Assembly (NCBI RefSeq): GCF_900156625.1
Contig: NZ_FTOB01000003.1
Coordinates: forward strand, 496,001-560,000
Reading direction: 5' to 3'
Length of the DNA: 64,000 nt
Source: Zobellia uliginosa
GTDB taxonomy: Bacteria > Bacteroidota > Bacteroidia > Flavobacteriales > Flavobacteriaceae
The translations under genes were made by a program, and so were the position numbers. Below, one piece after another: positions 8,928 to 16,262 of the stretch (positions are counted from its first letter, which is position 1; each line of letters opens with the position of its first letter). The notes under the pieces were generated by a model. It ran no database searches. It was given only the letters and a program-made list of their open reading frames with translations, and was not told where the DNA came from.

Positions 8928-9277
8928 ATGAATAGATGTGAAGATTTAAAAATTTGGAAAAAACGATGGACTTGGAGGAAGATGTTTATCTCTTGATAAA
9001 ACAATTGCCGAATGACGAAAAATTTGCTTTGATTTCGCAAATTAAGAGAAGTAGTATTTCTATTCCGTCTAATATATCCAAGGGAGCAGGAAGAAACTCG
9101 AAAAAGGAAGTCAGGCTCTTTTTAGGTATAGCCAACGGTTCCACATCTGAATTGGAAACACAACCCATATTGGTACATCGATAAAAATTTGTAAAGAAGG
9201 ACGGCGTAAAGCCCTTAATTAAAAAGTGTAATGAAATAATGAAAATGAACTATGCTTTACGGAAAAGCTTGAATTAA
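8928..9277 (+). pseudogene. Decayed four-helix-bundle protein (23S rRNA IVS / Avd-like family)
   Basis: Three frames in succession give one recognisable family member. From 8928 the sequence reads MNRCEDLKIWKK. After a run of six A (8958-8963), where seven are needed, the frame shifts to TMDLEEDVYLLIKQLP, then QIKRSSISIPSNISKGAG and FLGIANGSTSELETQ, with a stop at 9182. Around 9170-9190 the frame must shift again to give YWYIDKNL, and then once more to give KKDGVKPLIKKCNEIMKM and NYALRKSLN before TAA at 9275. The family consists of small four-helix bundles found as intervening-sequence proteins in 23S rRNA genes and as stand-alone genes in Bacteroidota. At least two or three frameshifts make this copy inactive. 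It sits between hisH and hisA in an otherwise tight operon. Confidence 0.85.
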
Positions 9278-9293
9278 TAAAATATAATCCCAG

Positions 9294-9325
9294 AACTAAA
9301 CACTTCGTACTTAACACTAACCCCT
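9294..9325 (-). repeat. Right heptad array bordering the four-helix-bundle remnant
   Basis: AACT, CACT, TACT, CACT and CCCT begin at 9294, 9301, 9308, 9315 and 9322. This is the reverse complement of the AGTN heptads at 8886-8917. With them it brackets the pseudogene as an inverted pair just ahead of hisA. Confidence 0.65.
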
Positions 9326-9335
9326 AATAAATAGA

Positions 9336-10103
9336 ATGAGAATAATCCCTGCAATAGATATTATAGACGGAAAATGTGTTCGCTTGTCAAAAGGCGATTA
9401 CGATACCAAAAAAATATACAACGAGAACCCGCTGGAGGTAGCCAAGGAATTTGAGGCGCACGGAATTCAATACTTGCATTTGGTAGATTTAGACGGCGCA
9501 AAGAGCCATCATATCGTCAATCATAAAATTCTGGAGCAGATTGCATCGAAAACCTCTTTAAAAATCGATTTTGGAGGGGGGCTCAAATCGGACAAAGATT
9601 TGCAAATTGCTTTTGAGAGTGGGGCCGATCAGATTACCGGAGGAAGTATCGCCGTTAAGGATAAACACACTTTTTCGGGATGGATACAGACGTATGGGGC
9701 CGAAAAAATTATTCTGGGTGCCGATGCCAAGGATGAAAAAGTGGCCGTTTCAGGTTGGCAAGAAGAGTCTACGGAAGATTTGATTCCCTTTATAACATCC
9801 TACCAAGAAAAAGGAATCGCCTATGTTATCTGTACCGATATTTCCAAAGACGGTATGCTTGAAGGGCCTTCCTTTGATTTGTATGAGAAGATTTTAGGGC
9901 AATGCAAAGTGAGTATGAGTGATATAGGGGGAAAGGTGACCCAAGGATTGAAATTGATTGCCAGTGGTGGTATTTCTACCTTTGACGAGCTTCCCAGACT
10001 TGCGGAAATGGGTTGTGAAGGAACCATTATAGGAAAGGCCATCTATGAAAATCGGATCAGTTTAAAACAACTGGAAGATTTTATTTTAAAGATTGGCAAT
10101 TAA
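9336..10103 (+). CDS. hisA: Phosphoribosylformimino-5-aminoimidazole carboxamide ribotide isomerase
   Basis: HisA performs the Amadori rearrangement of ProFAR to PRFAR. It is a 255-residue (beta-alpha)8 barrel. The catalytic Asp lies in the N-terminal [19 protein letters not shown], and the second acidic residue in [12 protein letters not shown] (about residue 170). The phosphate-binding segments [10 protein letters not shown] and LIASGGIST are present. The barrel is slightly longer than average because of an insertion around [15 protein letters not shown]. The start follows a 150-base segment with the pseudogene end and a heptad array, so coupling to hisH has been loosened. Confidence 0.96.
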   Translation: MRIIPAIDIIDGKCVRLSKGDYDTKKIYNENPLEVAKEFEAHGIQYLHLVDLDGAKSHHIVNHKILEQIASKTSLKIDFGGGLKSDKDLQIAFESGADQITGGSIAVKDKHTFSGWIQTYGAEKIILGADAKDEKVAVSGWQEESTEDLIPFITSYQEKGIAYVICTDISKDGMLEGPSFDLYEKILGQCKVSMSDIGGKVTQGLKLIASGGISTFDELPRLAEMGCEGTIIGKAIYENRISLKQLEDFILKIGN

Positions 10104-10179
10104 GAATAAAGGCAATAACGATAATGAATGGAGAGGAGGGAATTTTTAAAATCCTTTTTTCAAGTTCTAATTTTAAAAT

Positions 10180-10935
10180 ATGTTAGCAAAACGAATCATC
10201 CCTTGTTTGGATATCAAGGACGGACGAACGGTAAAGGGCGTTAATTTTGTCGATTTAAGAGATGCGGGCGATCCCGTGGAGTTAGCGGAGATATACAGTA
10301 GGGAAGGAGCCGATGAGCTCGTTTTTTTAGATATTTCGGCTACCGAACAAAAAAGAAAGACCTTGGCCGAATTGGTATATCACGTAGCGGAAAAGGTGAA
10401 CATTCCTTTTACCGTAGGAGGGGGTATTTCTTCAGTCGAAGATGTAGACATCCTATTGCAGAATGGTGCCGATAAGGTATCCATCAATTCTTCGGCGGTA
10501 AAAAATCCACAGTTGATCAATGACTTGGTGGCCAAGTTCGGTTCACAGTGTATTGTGGTGGCTATTGATGCCAAACAAATCGATGGGGAGTGGATAGTGC
10601 ATTTGGTAGGGGGAAAAGTACCCACGGAACGTAAACTGTTCGAATGGGCCAAAGAGGTGGAAGAAAGGGGCGCCGGTGAAATCCTCTTTACTTCAATGGA
10701 CCATGATGGTACCAAAGATGGTTTTGCTAACGAAGCCTTGAGTAAACTAAGCACGGAATTGAACATTCCGATAATTGCTTCGGGAGGAGCGGGCAATATG
10801 CAACATTTTACCGATACCTTTGTAGAAGGTAAGGCAGATGCGGCCCTTGCGGCCAGTGTTTTTCACTTTAAGGAAATCGGTATTAGAGATTTAAAAGAAG
10901 AATTAAAAGAACACGGTATTCCGGTACGGTTGTAG
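10180..10935 (+). CDS. hisF: Imidazole glycerol phosphate synthase, cyclase subunit
   Basis: HisF is a 251-residue (beta-alpha)8 barrel that uses ammonia from HisH to form imidazole glycerol phosphate and AICAR. The two catalytic Asp residues are in [17 protein letters not shown] and [14 protein letters not shown]. Phosphate-binding loops are in [11 protein letters not shown] and [13 protein letters not shown]. The length is normal. A 76-base gap separates it from hisA. Confidence 0.97.
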   Translation: MLAKRIIPCLDIKDGRTVKGVNFVDLRDAGDPVELAEIYSREGADELVFLDISATEQKRKTLAELVYHVAEKVNIPFTVGGGISSVEDVDILLQNGADKVSINSSAVKNPQLINDLVAKFGSQCIVVAIDAKQIDGEWIVHLVGGKVPTERKLFEWAKEVEERGAGEILFTSMDHDGTKDGFANEALSKLSTELNIPIIASGGAGNMQHFTDTFVEGKADAALAASVFHFKEIGIRDLKEELKEHGIPVRL

Positions 10936-10994
10936 GTCTCGATTAGACCTGTTCATCAACCTTGACCCATCCGACAGATAAAAAAACATATAAA

Positions 10995-11594
10995 ATGAAA
11001 ATAGATTTCAACAAAAACGAAGACGGACTCGTACCTGCCATTATTCAAGATGCGGTTACCAAGAACGTCTTGATGCTGGGGTATATGAATCAAGAGGCTT
11101 TTGATATAACTCGAGAGACCAAGAAGGTGACCTTCTTCAGCCGTACTAAAAATAGATTGTGGACCAAAGGGGAAGAGAGTGGAAACTTTTTGATTTTGGT
11201 AGACATCAAAAACGATTGTGACAATGATACGCTCTTGGTTTCCGTGAAGCCTGAAGGGCCTACTTGTCATACAGGTACCGACACCTGCTGGAGCCAAGAG
11301 AACACGTCTAATTTCGGTTTTCTTTCACAACTGGAACAAGTTATAGAACAACGCCGTACGGCTTCCGATTCAAGCAAATCGTATGTGGCTTCCTTATTTG
11401 AAAAGGGAATCAATAAAATAGCCCAAAAAGTAGGGGAGGAAGCGGTGGAAACCGTAATAGAGGCCATGGATTCCAATGATGAGCTCTTCTTGTATGAAAG
11501 TGCCGATTTACTTTTCCACTACCTGATCCTACTTCAGGCCAAAGGATTTACCCTAAAAGATATAGAAGCGGAACTGGTAAAACGGCACAAATAG
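10995..11594 (+). CDS. hisI: Bifunctional phosphoribosyl-AMP cyclohydrolase / phosphoribosyl-ATP pyrophosphatase
   Basis: This protein of about 199 residues fuses HisI and HisE (steps 3 and 2). The HisI part includes FFSRTKNRLWTKGEESGN and the zinc-ligand segment DCDNDTLLV...PTCHTGTDTCW with its Cys residues. The HisE part (about residues 110-199) has the acidic metal-binding helix KVGEEAVETVIEA and a DLLFHYLILL helix. The ATG at 10995 is preferred to the in-frame TTG at 10962 because family members start at the M-K-I-D-F-type sequence. This is the last gene of the operon. The convergent GIN-domain gene ends only 7 bases away, so no separate terminator fits between them. Confidence 0.95.
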   Translation: MKIDFNKNEDGLVPAIIQDAVTKNVLMLGYMNQEAFDITRETKKVTFFSRTKNRLWTKGEESGNFLILVDIKNDCDNDTLLVSVKPEGPTCHTGTDTCWSQENTSNFGFLSQLEQVIEQRRTASDSSKSYVASLFEKGINKIAQKVGEEAVETVIEAMDSNDELFLYESADLLFHYLILLQAKGFTLKDIEAELVKRHK

Positions 11595-11601
11595 TCGTTT
11601 G

Positions 11602-12324
11602 CTAGTTTCTGTTTTTTAGTTGTGAGGCTCCCTTTAACCTTTTATGGTTGATGACCGCATCGCCTTTGTAGTTGAGGGTACTGGCGCCCGTGGCATCGAT
11701 ATCGATAGATTCGTTCGCCGTAAGGAAGGCTTCACTCGCACCCGAGAGTTCAATATTCAGGCGTTCGATTTCAAAATCGTAATTCCTAAGGTCACTGCTT
11801 CCTGAAAGGTCGGCATAGACCGATTGTACATTTCCGAAGATATCGGCCTTGGAGGCACCGTTCATATCGATCTCTAATTTGTCGGCTATAACTTCCCCGG
11901 TAAAGTGTGAGGCCCCAGATAGTTCAATCTCGCCTCTTTGAATGTCCCATGGCGTCTCTAAAGTAACGCTTGCGGCTCCCGAAAGGTCAAATTCGTGAAT
12001 GTCTTTGGTAGTGATAAAAGCCTTTAGGGTAACATCTCCACGTACGGTAGTGTACTTTTTTAATTTTATGATGACCTTGTTACCTTCGCGGGCTACCACG
12101 ATACGGTCGTGTAAATTGTCGTTTGCTTCTATACGGATGCGCTCTTCATCGTCTGAAAAGCTAACAAAAACATTAAAGGCATTTGAAACCTTTAATGCGT
12201 CGTAATCGGAAAGGGATAGATCTTTGGTGCTAACTTCATTGGAAGCCCTAACATGTTCGTAATCACAGGAAGTCAAAACTGCACAGGCCAAGGCCATGGC
12301 GACTATTGTTTTTCTTGTTCGCAT
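11602..12324 (-). CDS. Head-GIN domain (DUF2807) lipoprotein
   Basis: This 240-residue protein has a lipoprotein signal peptide ending in the lipobox-like LACAVLTSC (Cys near residue 19). It is followed by repeated beta-helix-like strands such as LSGAASVTLETP, LSGASHFTGEV, MNGASKADIFG and LSGASEAFLTA. This GAS-repeat pattern is typical of the Bacteroidota head-GIN/DUF2807 adhesin-like family. It is probably at the cell envelope, and its function is not defined. It is a minus-strand gene in the same direction as the outer-membrane and anti-sigma genes upstream, about 60 bases after a 64-codon gene. Confidence 0.85.
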   Translation of the reverse strand: MRTRKTIVAMALACAVLTSCDYEHVRASNEVSTKDLSLSDYDALKVSNAFNVFVSFSDDEERIRIEANDNLHDRIVVAREGNKVIIKLKKYTTVRGDVTLKAFITTKDIHEFDLSGAASVTLETPWDIQRGEIELSGASHFTGEVIADKLEIDMNGASKADIFGNVQSVYADLSGSSDLRNYDFEIERLNIELSGASEAFLTANESIDIDATGASTLNYKGDAVINHKRLKGASQLKNRN

Positions 12325-12382
12325 TTTTTTTTGATTGATTTAGTACTTGCCTCTGGCAAGCGGGTTGATGAATTGTAATTGT

Positions 12383-12577
12383 TTAAACGTGGGTTAAACG
12401 TTCTTGCAACTGTACCACAGGAATCCACTGAAAGTTGATGGGCGACCATTCTTCTTCAGCTAAGGAATCGTTGCTGCAGTTGTTCTTCAGAAACACTTGG
12501 TTGTTTTCGCTGAACACATGCTGTGTTTCGATAACGTCATGGCAATGTGAGCAGATTCTTTTTTGAGTTGTTTTCAT
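12383..12577 (-). CDS. Small hypothetical protein with CxxC knuckle
   Basis: This is a 64-residue protein that I do not recognise. Near its start it carries C-S-H-C and a second His (CSHCHDVIETQH), which looks like half of a metal-binding knuckle. A further Cys lies at about residue 34, and the C-terminal half is NFQWIPVVQLQERL. The support for its being real is position: its ATG overlaps the stop codon of the upstream outer-membrane protein gene by four bases (ATGA), the usual sign of translational coupling. Function unknown. Confidence 0.55.
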   Translation of the reverse strand: MKTTQKRICSHCHDVIETQHVFSENNQVFLKNNCSNDSLAEEEWSPINFQWIPVVQLQERLTHV

Positions 12578-13242
12578 TGAATGTTCTTTTTGTAGCGGTT
12601 GCGGCCCATATTGAAGATGCCGACTTTGATTCCCAATCCGGCCGAGAAGCCATTGATACGGGTAGTGCGCGTTGGGGGAAGTTCTATTCTGCTTGAAAGG
12701 CGATATTTTACGCCCGCTTCCAATTGTAGATAGCGGGAGATGTTGAAGAGGGCACTTACGCCAGGTTCGGCAACGAAGACCACATCAAAATCGTCTTCGG
12801 TAAGTTCTTCCTCATAGTAATCGTCATCATAGAAGTTGTTTTCAATATAACCGACTCCCCCGGCCCCTAATAAAAGGGGGAAAGAAAGGTTTACACGTTT
12901 CTTGCTGAAGAAAATGGGTTCTAGATGAAGTCCACCATACACTCCGATCAAATCTTCGTTACGGGAAAGGCTATTGTTAAAGACATCTTGTTCAGAGTAA
13001 AGAAAAGTGGCTGCAAAACCAACCTCAAATTGTTGGTTGGCTACATAGGCGACTTTTAGTCCGCCAGTGTATGAGGGCTCGCCGTCTATTTCCCCAAGGC
13101 CAAGGTCGAGACCTAAATATACCCCGTGTACCACATTGTTACGGTCGTTGAATTCTAGGTATTCATCGGTTTCATCTTGACCAAAACTTGAAAAGGTAGC
13201 CCCTAAAGTTAATAGAAGGAGACTCATTTTAAGTGATTTCAT
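12574..13242 (-). CDS. Outer-membrane beta-barrel protein
   Basis: This 222-residue protein has a signal peptide (LLLLTLGATFSSFGQ) followed by alternating hydrophobic strands such as YLGLDLGLGEIDG, FEVGFAATFLYSE and LEAGVKYRLSS. It ends in a strand-rich GFSAGLGIKVGIF. These features fit a small porin-like or OmpW-type barrel of the kind common in flavobacteria. No ligand can be predicted. Its stop overlaps the start of the 64-codon gene downstream. The 620 bases ahead of its start contain no intact gene. Confidence 0.75.
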   Translation of the reverse strand: MKSLKMSLLLLTLGATFSSFGQDETDEYLEFNDRNNVVHGVYLGLDLGLGEIDGEPSYTGGLKVAYVANQQFEVGFAATFLYSEQDVFNNSLSRNEDLIGVYGGLHLEPIFFSKKRVNLSFPLLLGAGGVGYIENNFYDDDYYEEELTEDDFDVVFVAEPGVSALFNISRYLQLEAGVKYRLSSRIELPPTRTTRINGFSAGLGIKVGIFNMGRNRYKKNIQ

Positions 13243-13567
13243 TACTGTTCGTTTTTCGATTGATTTACCTAATAGACAACGGAAGCCCGAAAAAGTTGCA
13301 TTTAAAATGGTTTTTTTTGAAAAAAAATAATTTTAGCACCCTTTCTAACCATATGTTATTGACCTTATTTCCTTTGTGAATGGTCTTTGGTGTCCCATTT
13401 ATCTAAGCTCCTTAAAATACTTGCAAGTGATTCTCCCTTTCATTTGAATCGTATTCCACCCGTGGTGGCGCAACGGGAAAACTGAACGTTCAACAAGACT
13501 GTCTTTTGGCTGTTCACATACTTTTTTATGTTAAATACAATCTCGTTTGTGCTATAAAATAGAAGTT

Positions 13568-13732
13568 ATGTACACGAATAATCATTGCCCTAAATCATTC
13601 TCATATATTGGAATTATCGCACCTAAAATAGAAGCAGCAGTTAAATTCTATTTTAACGTGATGGGGTGATATAGCATTATTCTCCTTTCCACATGGCGTA
13701 AAAGAAGTTCTACGGGCTTATTTCATTTTTGA
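13568..13732 (+). pseudogene. Remnant of a VOC (glyoxalase-like) gene
   Basis: From the ATG at 13568 the frame reads SFSYIGIIAPKIEAAVKFYF then N-V-M-G and TGA at 13667. If read through, it continues YSIILLSTWRKRSS to a TGA at 13730. Intact flavobacterial VOC proteins begin with a similar SHIG...AVxFYxxVMGWY pattern, so the stop appears to replace the Trp of MGW. Only the first ~55 residues of a domain of at least 120 remain. The rest of the 13243-13861 gap holds no gene that I can see. Confidence 0.6.
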
Positions 13733-13751
13733 ATACCCGTGTTTGGTTTGA

Positions 13752-13862
13752 AGTAAAAAGTGCAAGGAGTCGGGTGTTGCATTTTAAGTGCTGAGCGCTC
13801 ATTACTAATTACTCCATACTTTGTACTCATCGCTACCCACTTTGTACTGAATACTTGGTACT
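13752..13862. repeat. Inverted heptad array (locus C)
   Basis: This is the longest copy of the 7-base periodic repeat. Forward tetramers begin at 13752, 13759, 13766 and 13773 (AGTA, AGTG, GGAG, GGTG). After 12 bases, eleven reverse tetramers begin at 13789, 13796, 13803 and so on every 7 bases to 13859 (mostly TACT, with TGCT, CGCT and CACT). The last unit overlaps the stop codon of the minus-strand DUF4097-like gene. The spacing never slips, although the three bases between tetramers vary freely. Confidence 0.8.
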
Positions 13863-14959
13863 CATAATTCCTTCAACAAAACCACGCCTTTTTTACCTGT
13901 GATAGAAATACGTCCTTCTGGTTTCTTGCCGTAAACGGCCTTGATTTCCCGTAGCTTTTTTCCCTTATCCAGCATATGGGAGTTTACATCGTGGAATGAT
14001 TTCGGCAGGCGTACCAAGCCTTCTTCGAGTACTGCTGTAAATTGATGGGGGAAGTCCGTGATGTTCAGGCTTACCTCCGATGATTCTTGCTCGATGGAGA
14101 TATTGCCTTTAGGTGTTGCTATATGCTCTATGCTAAAATCCGATATTTTTAAAATAAGGTCTATGTCTTTGGTCATGTGACCTAAGCGAAGATTACTGAA
14201 TCGGAGCATGCCGTATAGGGTGCTGACTTCCTCTATATCAACTTCGTCTTTATTCGAGTAGAACTCTAATGATTCCACGGAATGGATGTCGATTTCACTT
14301 CCGGCACTATTGAGTCGCATGCTTTTTGAATCATCCATATCCAATCCACCGTTTTTTAGGTCAAGGTTACCGTAATTGATGTTCTTGGCCCTGAGCTTTC
14401 CGTACTTCAAGTTGATGTCGGCCTTGTTCAGGTTGTCATTGATCCACATGTCGCCATGTTGTACATCCGCCTTTAAAACACCTATCCAATCTTCGATAAA
14501 GACGTCACCGAATTTGTTGGTGATTTCTACTTCGGCCTTTTCGGGCATATACACCTTATAGTCGATCTGCACATTGCTTCGGTCAAAATCGAAGGGATTG
14601 GCCTTGTCGAAAAGGGTCGAAAAGAACCCGGAGCTATTTTCCCCGATTTCATAGCCGACGGAAACAAAGTTCTCGCTATTGCGGAGTATAGGTCGTATGC
14701 GTTCTAAAAGCTCTTGTGCGTTGTCGTGTTTTTTATGGGTGACGGTAATGTTCACTGTAATCGACACCTCATTTTTTGTCCATCCGTAGATATTGATATT
14801 GCCGTATTTGTTGTCTAGATGTAGTTCACCGGCATTGGTGAGCCCGTAAGTCTTGGTCACCTTTTTAGATACCTTTTCCTGCGCCATGACCGGAAGGCCA
14901 AAGACCATCGCTGCAGCAAAAAGGAGCAGTTTTTTATAAAGTGTATCCATAATCATCAT
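13862..14959 (-). CDS. DUF4097-like beta-helical secreted protein
   Basis: This 365-residue protein has a signal peptide (LLLFAAAMVFGLPVMAQ). A right-handed beta-helix-like body follows, with repeated short strands: LHLDNKYGNINIYGW, VEITNKFGDVFIEDW, LKADVQHGDMWIND, INLKYGKLRAKN and YGNLDLKNGG. This resembles the DUF4097/adhesin-like family often encoded next to ECF sigma and anti-sigma factors. It probably acts at the envelope, as an output or sensor of the sigma system. The start could be the first Met or the fourth residue Met (14950), and either overlaps the upstream anti-sigma-like gene, which implies translational coupling. Confidence 0.75.
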   Translation of the reverse strand: MMIMDTLYKKLLLFAAAMVFGLPVMAQEKVSKKVTKTYGLTNAGELHLDNKYGNINIYGWTKNEVSITVNITVTHKKHDNAQELLERIRPILRNSENFVSVGYEIGENSSGFFSTLFDKANPFDFDRSNVQIDYKVYMPEKAEVEITNKFGDVFIEDWIGVLKADVQHGDMWINDNLNKADINLKYGKLRAKNINYGNLDLKNGGLDMDDSKSMRLNSAGSEIDIHSVESLEFYSNKDEVDIEEVSTLYGMLRFSNLRLGHMTKDIDLILKISDFSIEHIATPKGNISIEQESSEVSLNITDFPHQFTAVLEEGLVRLPKSFHDVNSHMLDKGKKLREIKAVYGKKPEGRISITGKKGVVLLKEL

Positions 14960-15473
14960 CTTTTAATTTTGATTCGTTGAGCTGGTGCAATAGCTTCTCA
15001 ATAAGCTCTATGCGCTTTCTGTAGTTCGAAACAATGGCTTCGAGTACCAGTTCGTTATCGAGGTTGTTCTGCATTTCGAGCTTCAGTGTGTCGTATTCGG
15101 CATCGAGCTCGTCCATAAAGGATAGGAATTCGGCCTTGTCGGCCTCTGACAGTTGTTCGTTTTTATGCACCAATTGCACTTGGTAAGCGACCAATCCCTT
15201 ATAGTGCATGTCAATGTCCTGTAGTTCTTTTGATACGAAGCTGTTTTCCTCGGTCGATCCGTTTAAGAACGAAAGGCCTATAAGTCCGGAAATCCCCAAG
15301 ATAATCAGTACACTTGCGGCTATGCGAAGTATAGGCGATTTCCAAAGGGGAATTGTTTTTGGCTTTGATGGGGGCAATTCGGCCTCTATGTTCGCCCAGA
15401 GCTTGGCACGGTCTGCCTTATGGTCGTCGAAGGCGGCCCTGTTCTCCCTTATGTGTTTTTCAAAATTGTCCAT
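14934..15473 (-). CDS. Probable anti-sigma factor (single-pass membrane protein)
   Basis: This 179-residue protein has a charged cytoplasmic N-terminus (about residues 1-45, including DRAKLWANIEAELPP). One transmembrane helix follows (about residues 49-70, ILRIAASVLIILGISGLIGL). The periplasmic part is a helical, coiled-coil-like region. The layout matches anti-sigma factors encoded just after ECF sigma genes. It lacks a recognisable zinc HxxxCxxC motif. It overlaps the sigma gene by one base and the DUF4097-like gene by 26 bases, so the three form one coupled unit. Confidence 0.7.
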   Translation of the reverse strand: MDNFEKHIRENRAAFDDHKADRAKLWANIEAELPPSKPKTIPLWKSPILRIAASVLIILGISGLIGLSFLNGSTEENSFVSKELQDIDMHYKGLVAYQVQLVHKNEQLSEADKAEFLSFMDELDAEYDTLKLEMQNNLDNELVLEAIVSNYRKRIELIEKLLHQLNESKLKDDDYGYTL

Positions 15474-16015
15474 TATAAAGTGTTTATAATTTCAACGAGT
15501 TTCTTTTTTGCCCTGTGGTATTGCGATTTTGAGGTCGAGATGGAAATGCCCAATACCTCGGCTATTTCCATATGGTCGTATCCCTCGAGCAAATACAGGT
15601 TAATAATTTGTTTATAGCCTAGGGGCAGGATATCAATTGCTTTTTTTACTTTTTGAATATCTACGGCCTCTACCGCTTCATTGTTCTCTTCTTCCGTTAA
15701 ATGGTATTCGTGGTCGTCTATTGCTGTAACCGGTAAGCGTTTGACCTTTAAATGGTTAATGCTTTTGTTGATTACGATCCGTTTGAGCCAGGCCCCAAAA
15801 GTCGATTCATACTTAAACTTGTGCAGGTTTTTGAAAGCATCTACAAAACTGTCTTGCACAATGTCTTCCGCATCTTCCTTCACTCCCAAAAAACGCATGC
15901 CGATATTGTACATGGCATCCACGTAGAGCTCGTACAGTTGGTACTGTGAGTTTCTATCGCCCGACTTGCTGCTTTCAACAAGTGACCTATGCGTAAAACG
16001 GATTTCGGTTTCCAA
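15473..16015 (-). CDS. ECF-family RNA polymerase sigma factor
   Basis: This 180-residue sigma-70 family protein belongs to the extracytoplasmic function group. Region 2 includes EDAEDIVQDSFVDAFKNLHKF and the -10-binding helix FGAWLKRIVINKSINHLK. Region 4 has the helix-turn-helix GYDHMEIAEVLGISISTSKS and ends YHRAKKKLVEII. It heads a three-gene unit with a membrane anti-sigma candidate and a secreted DUF4097-like protein, and probably controls envelope genes. Its own promoter could not be recognised. The TonB receptor upstream is divergent, with about 250 bases between starts. Confidence 0.9.
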   Translation of the reverse strand: METEIRFTHRSLVESSKSGDRNSQYQLYELYVDAMYNIGMRFLGVKEDAEDIVQDSFVDAFKNLHKFKYESTFGAWLKRIVINKSINHLKVKRLPVTAIDDHEYHLTEEENNEAVEAVDIQKVKKAIDILPLGYKQIINLYLLEGYDHMEIAEVLGISISTSKSQYHRAKKKLVEIINTL

Positions 16016-16262
16016 TTAATTTAAGAGGGTTGATTGAGCTCTAAATTCGGTTTCAATGATAAAGACAAGCAAATGGCTCTAAGGTTGCATTAGGGAGGGA
16101 ATATTTTTTTGCTAAAGTATGAATAAACAAATCTACTTCTGTTTAGGTCCTAAAAAAACCTCTATAAACCTGGTATTTCAACGAATAATGAAAAATTGTG
16201 CAACCTTCTTGAAGTTTTCTTGTCCATTGGGGTGTTCATTAATCAAAATTAAAAGAAGTAAA

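Noticed and set aside
13421-13500. Competing hairpins CCACC/GGTGG and CCCGT/ACGGG and the palindrome TGAACGTTCA upstream of the VOC remnant, suggesting a riboswitch or operator.
   Set aside because: No match to a known class, no conserved loop and no downstream gene to control.
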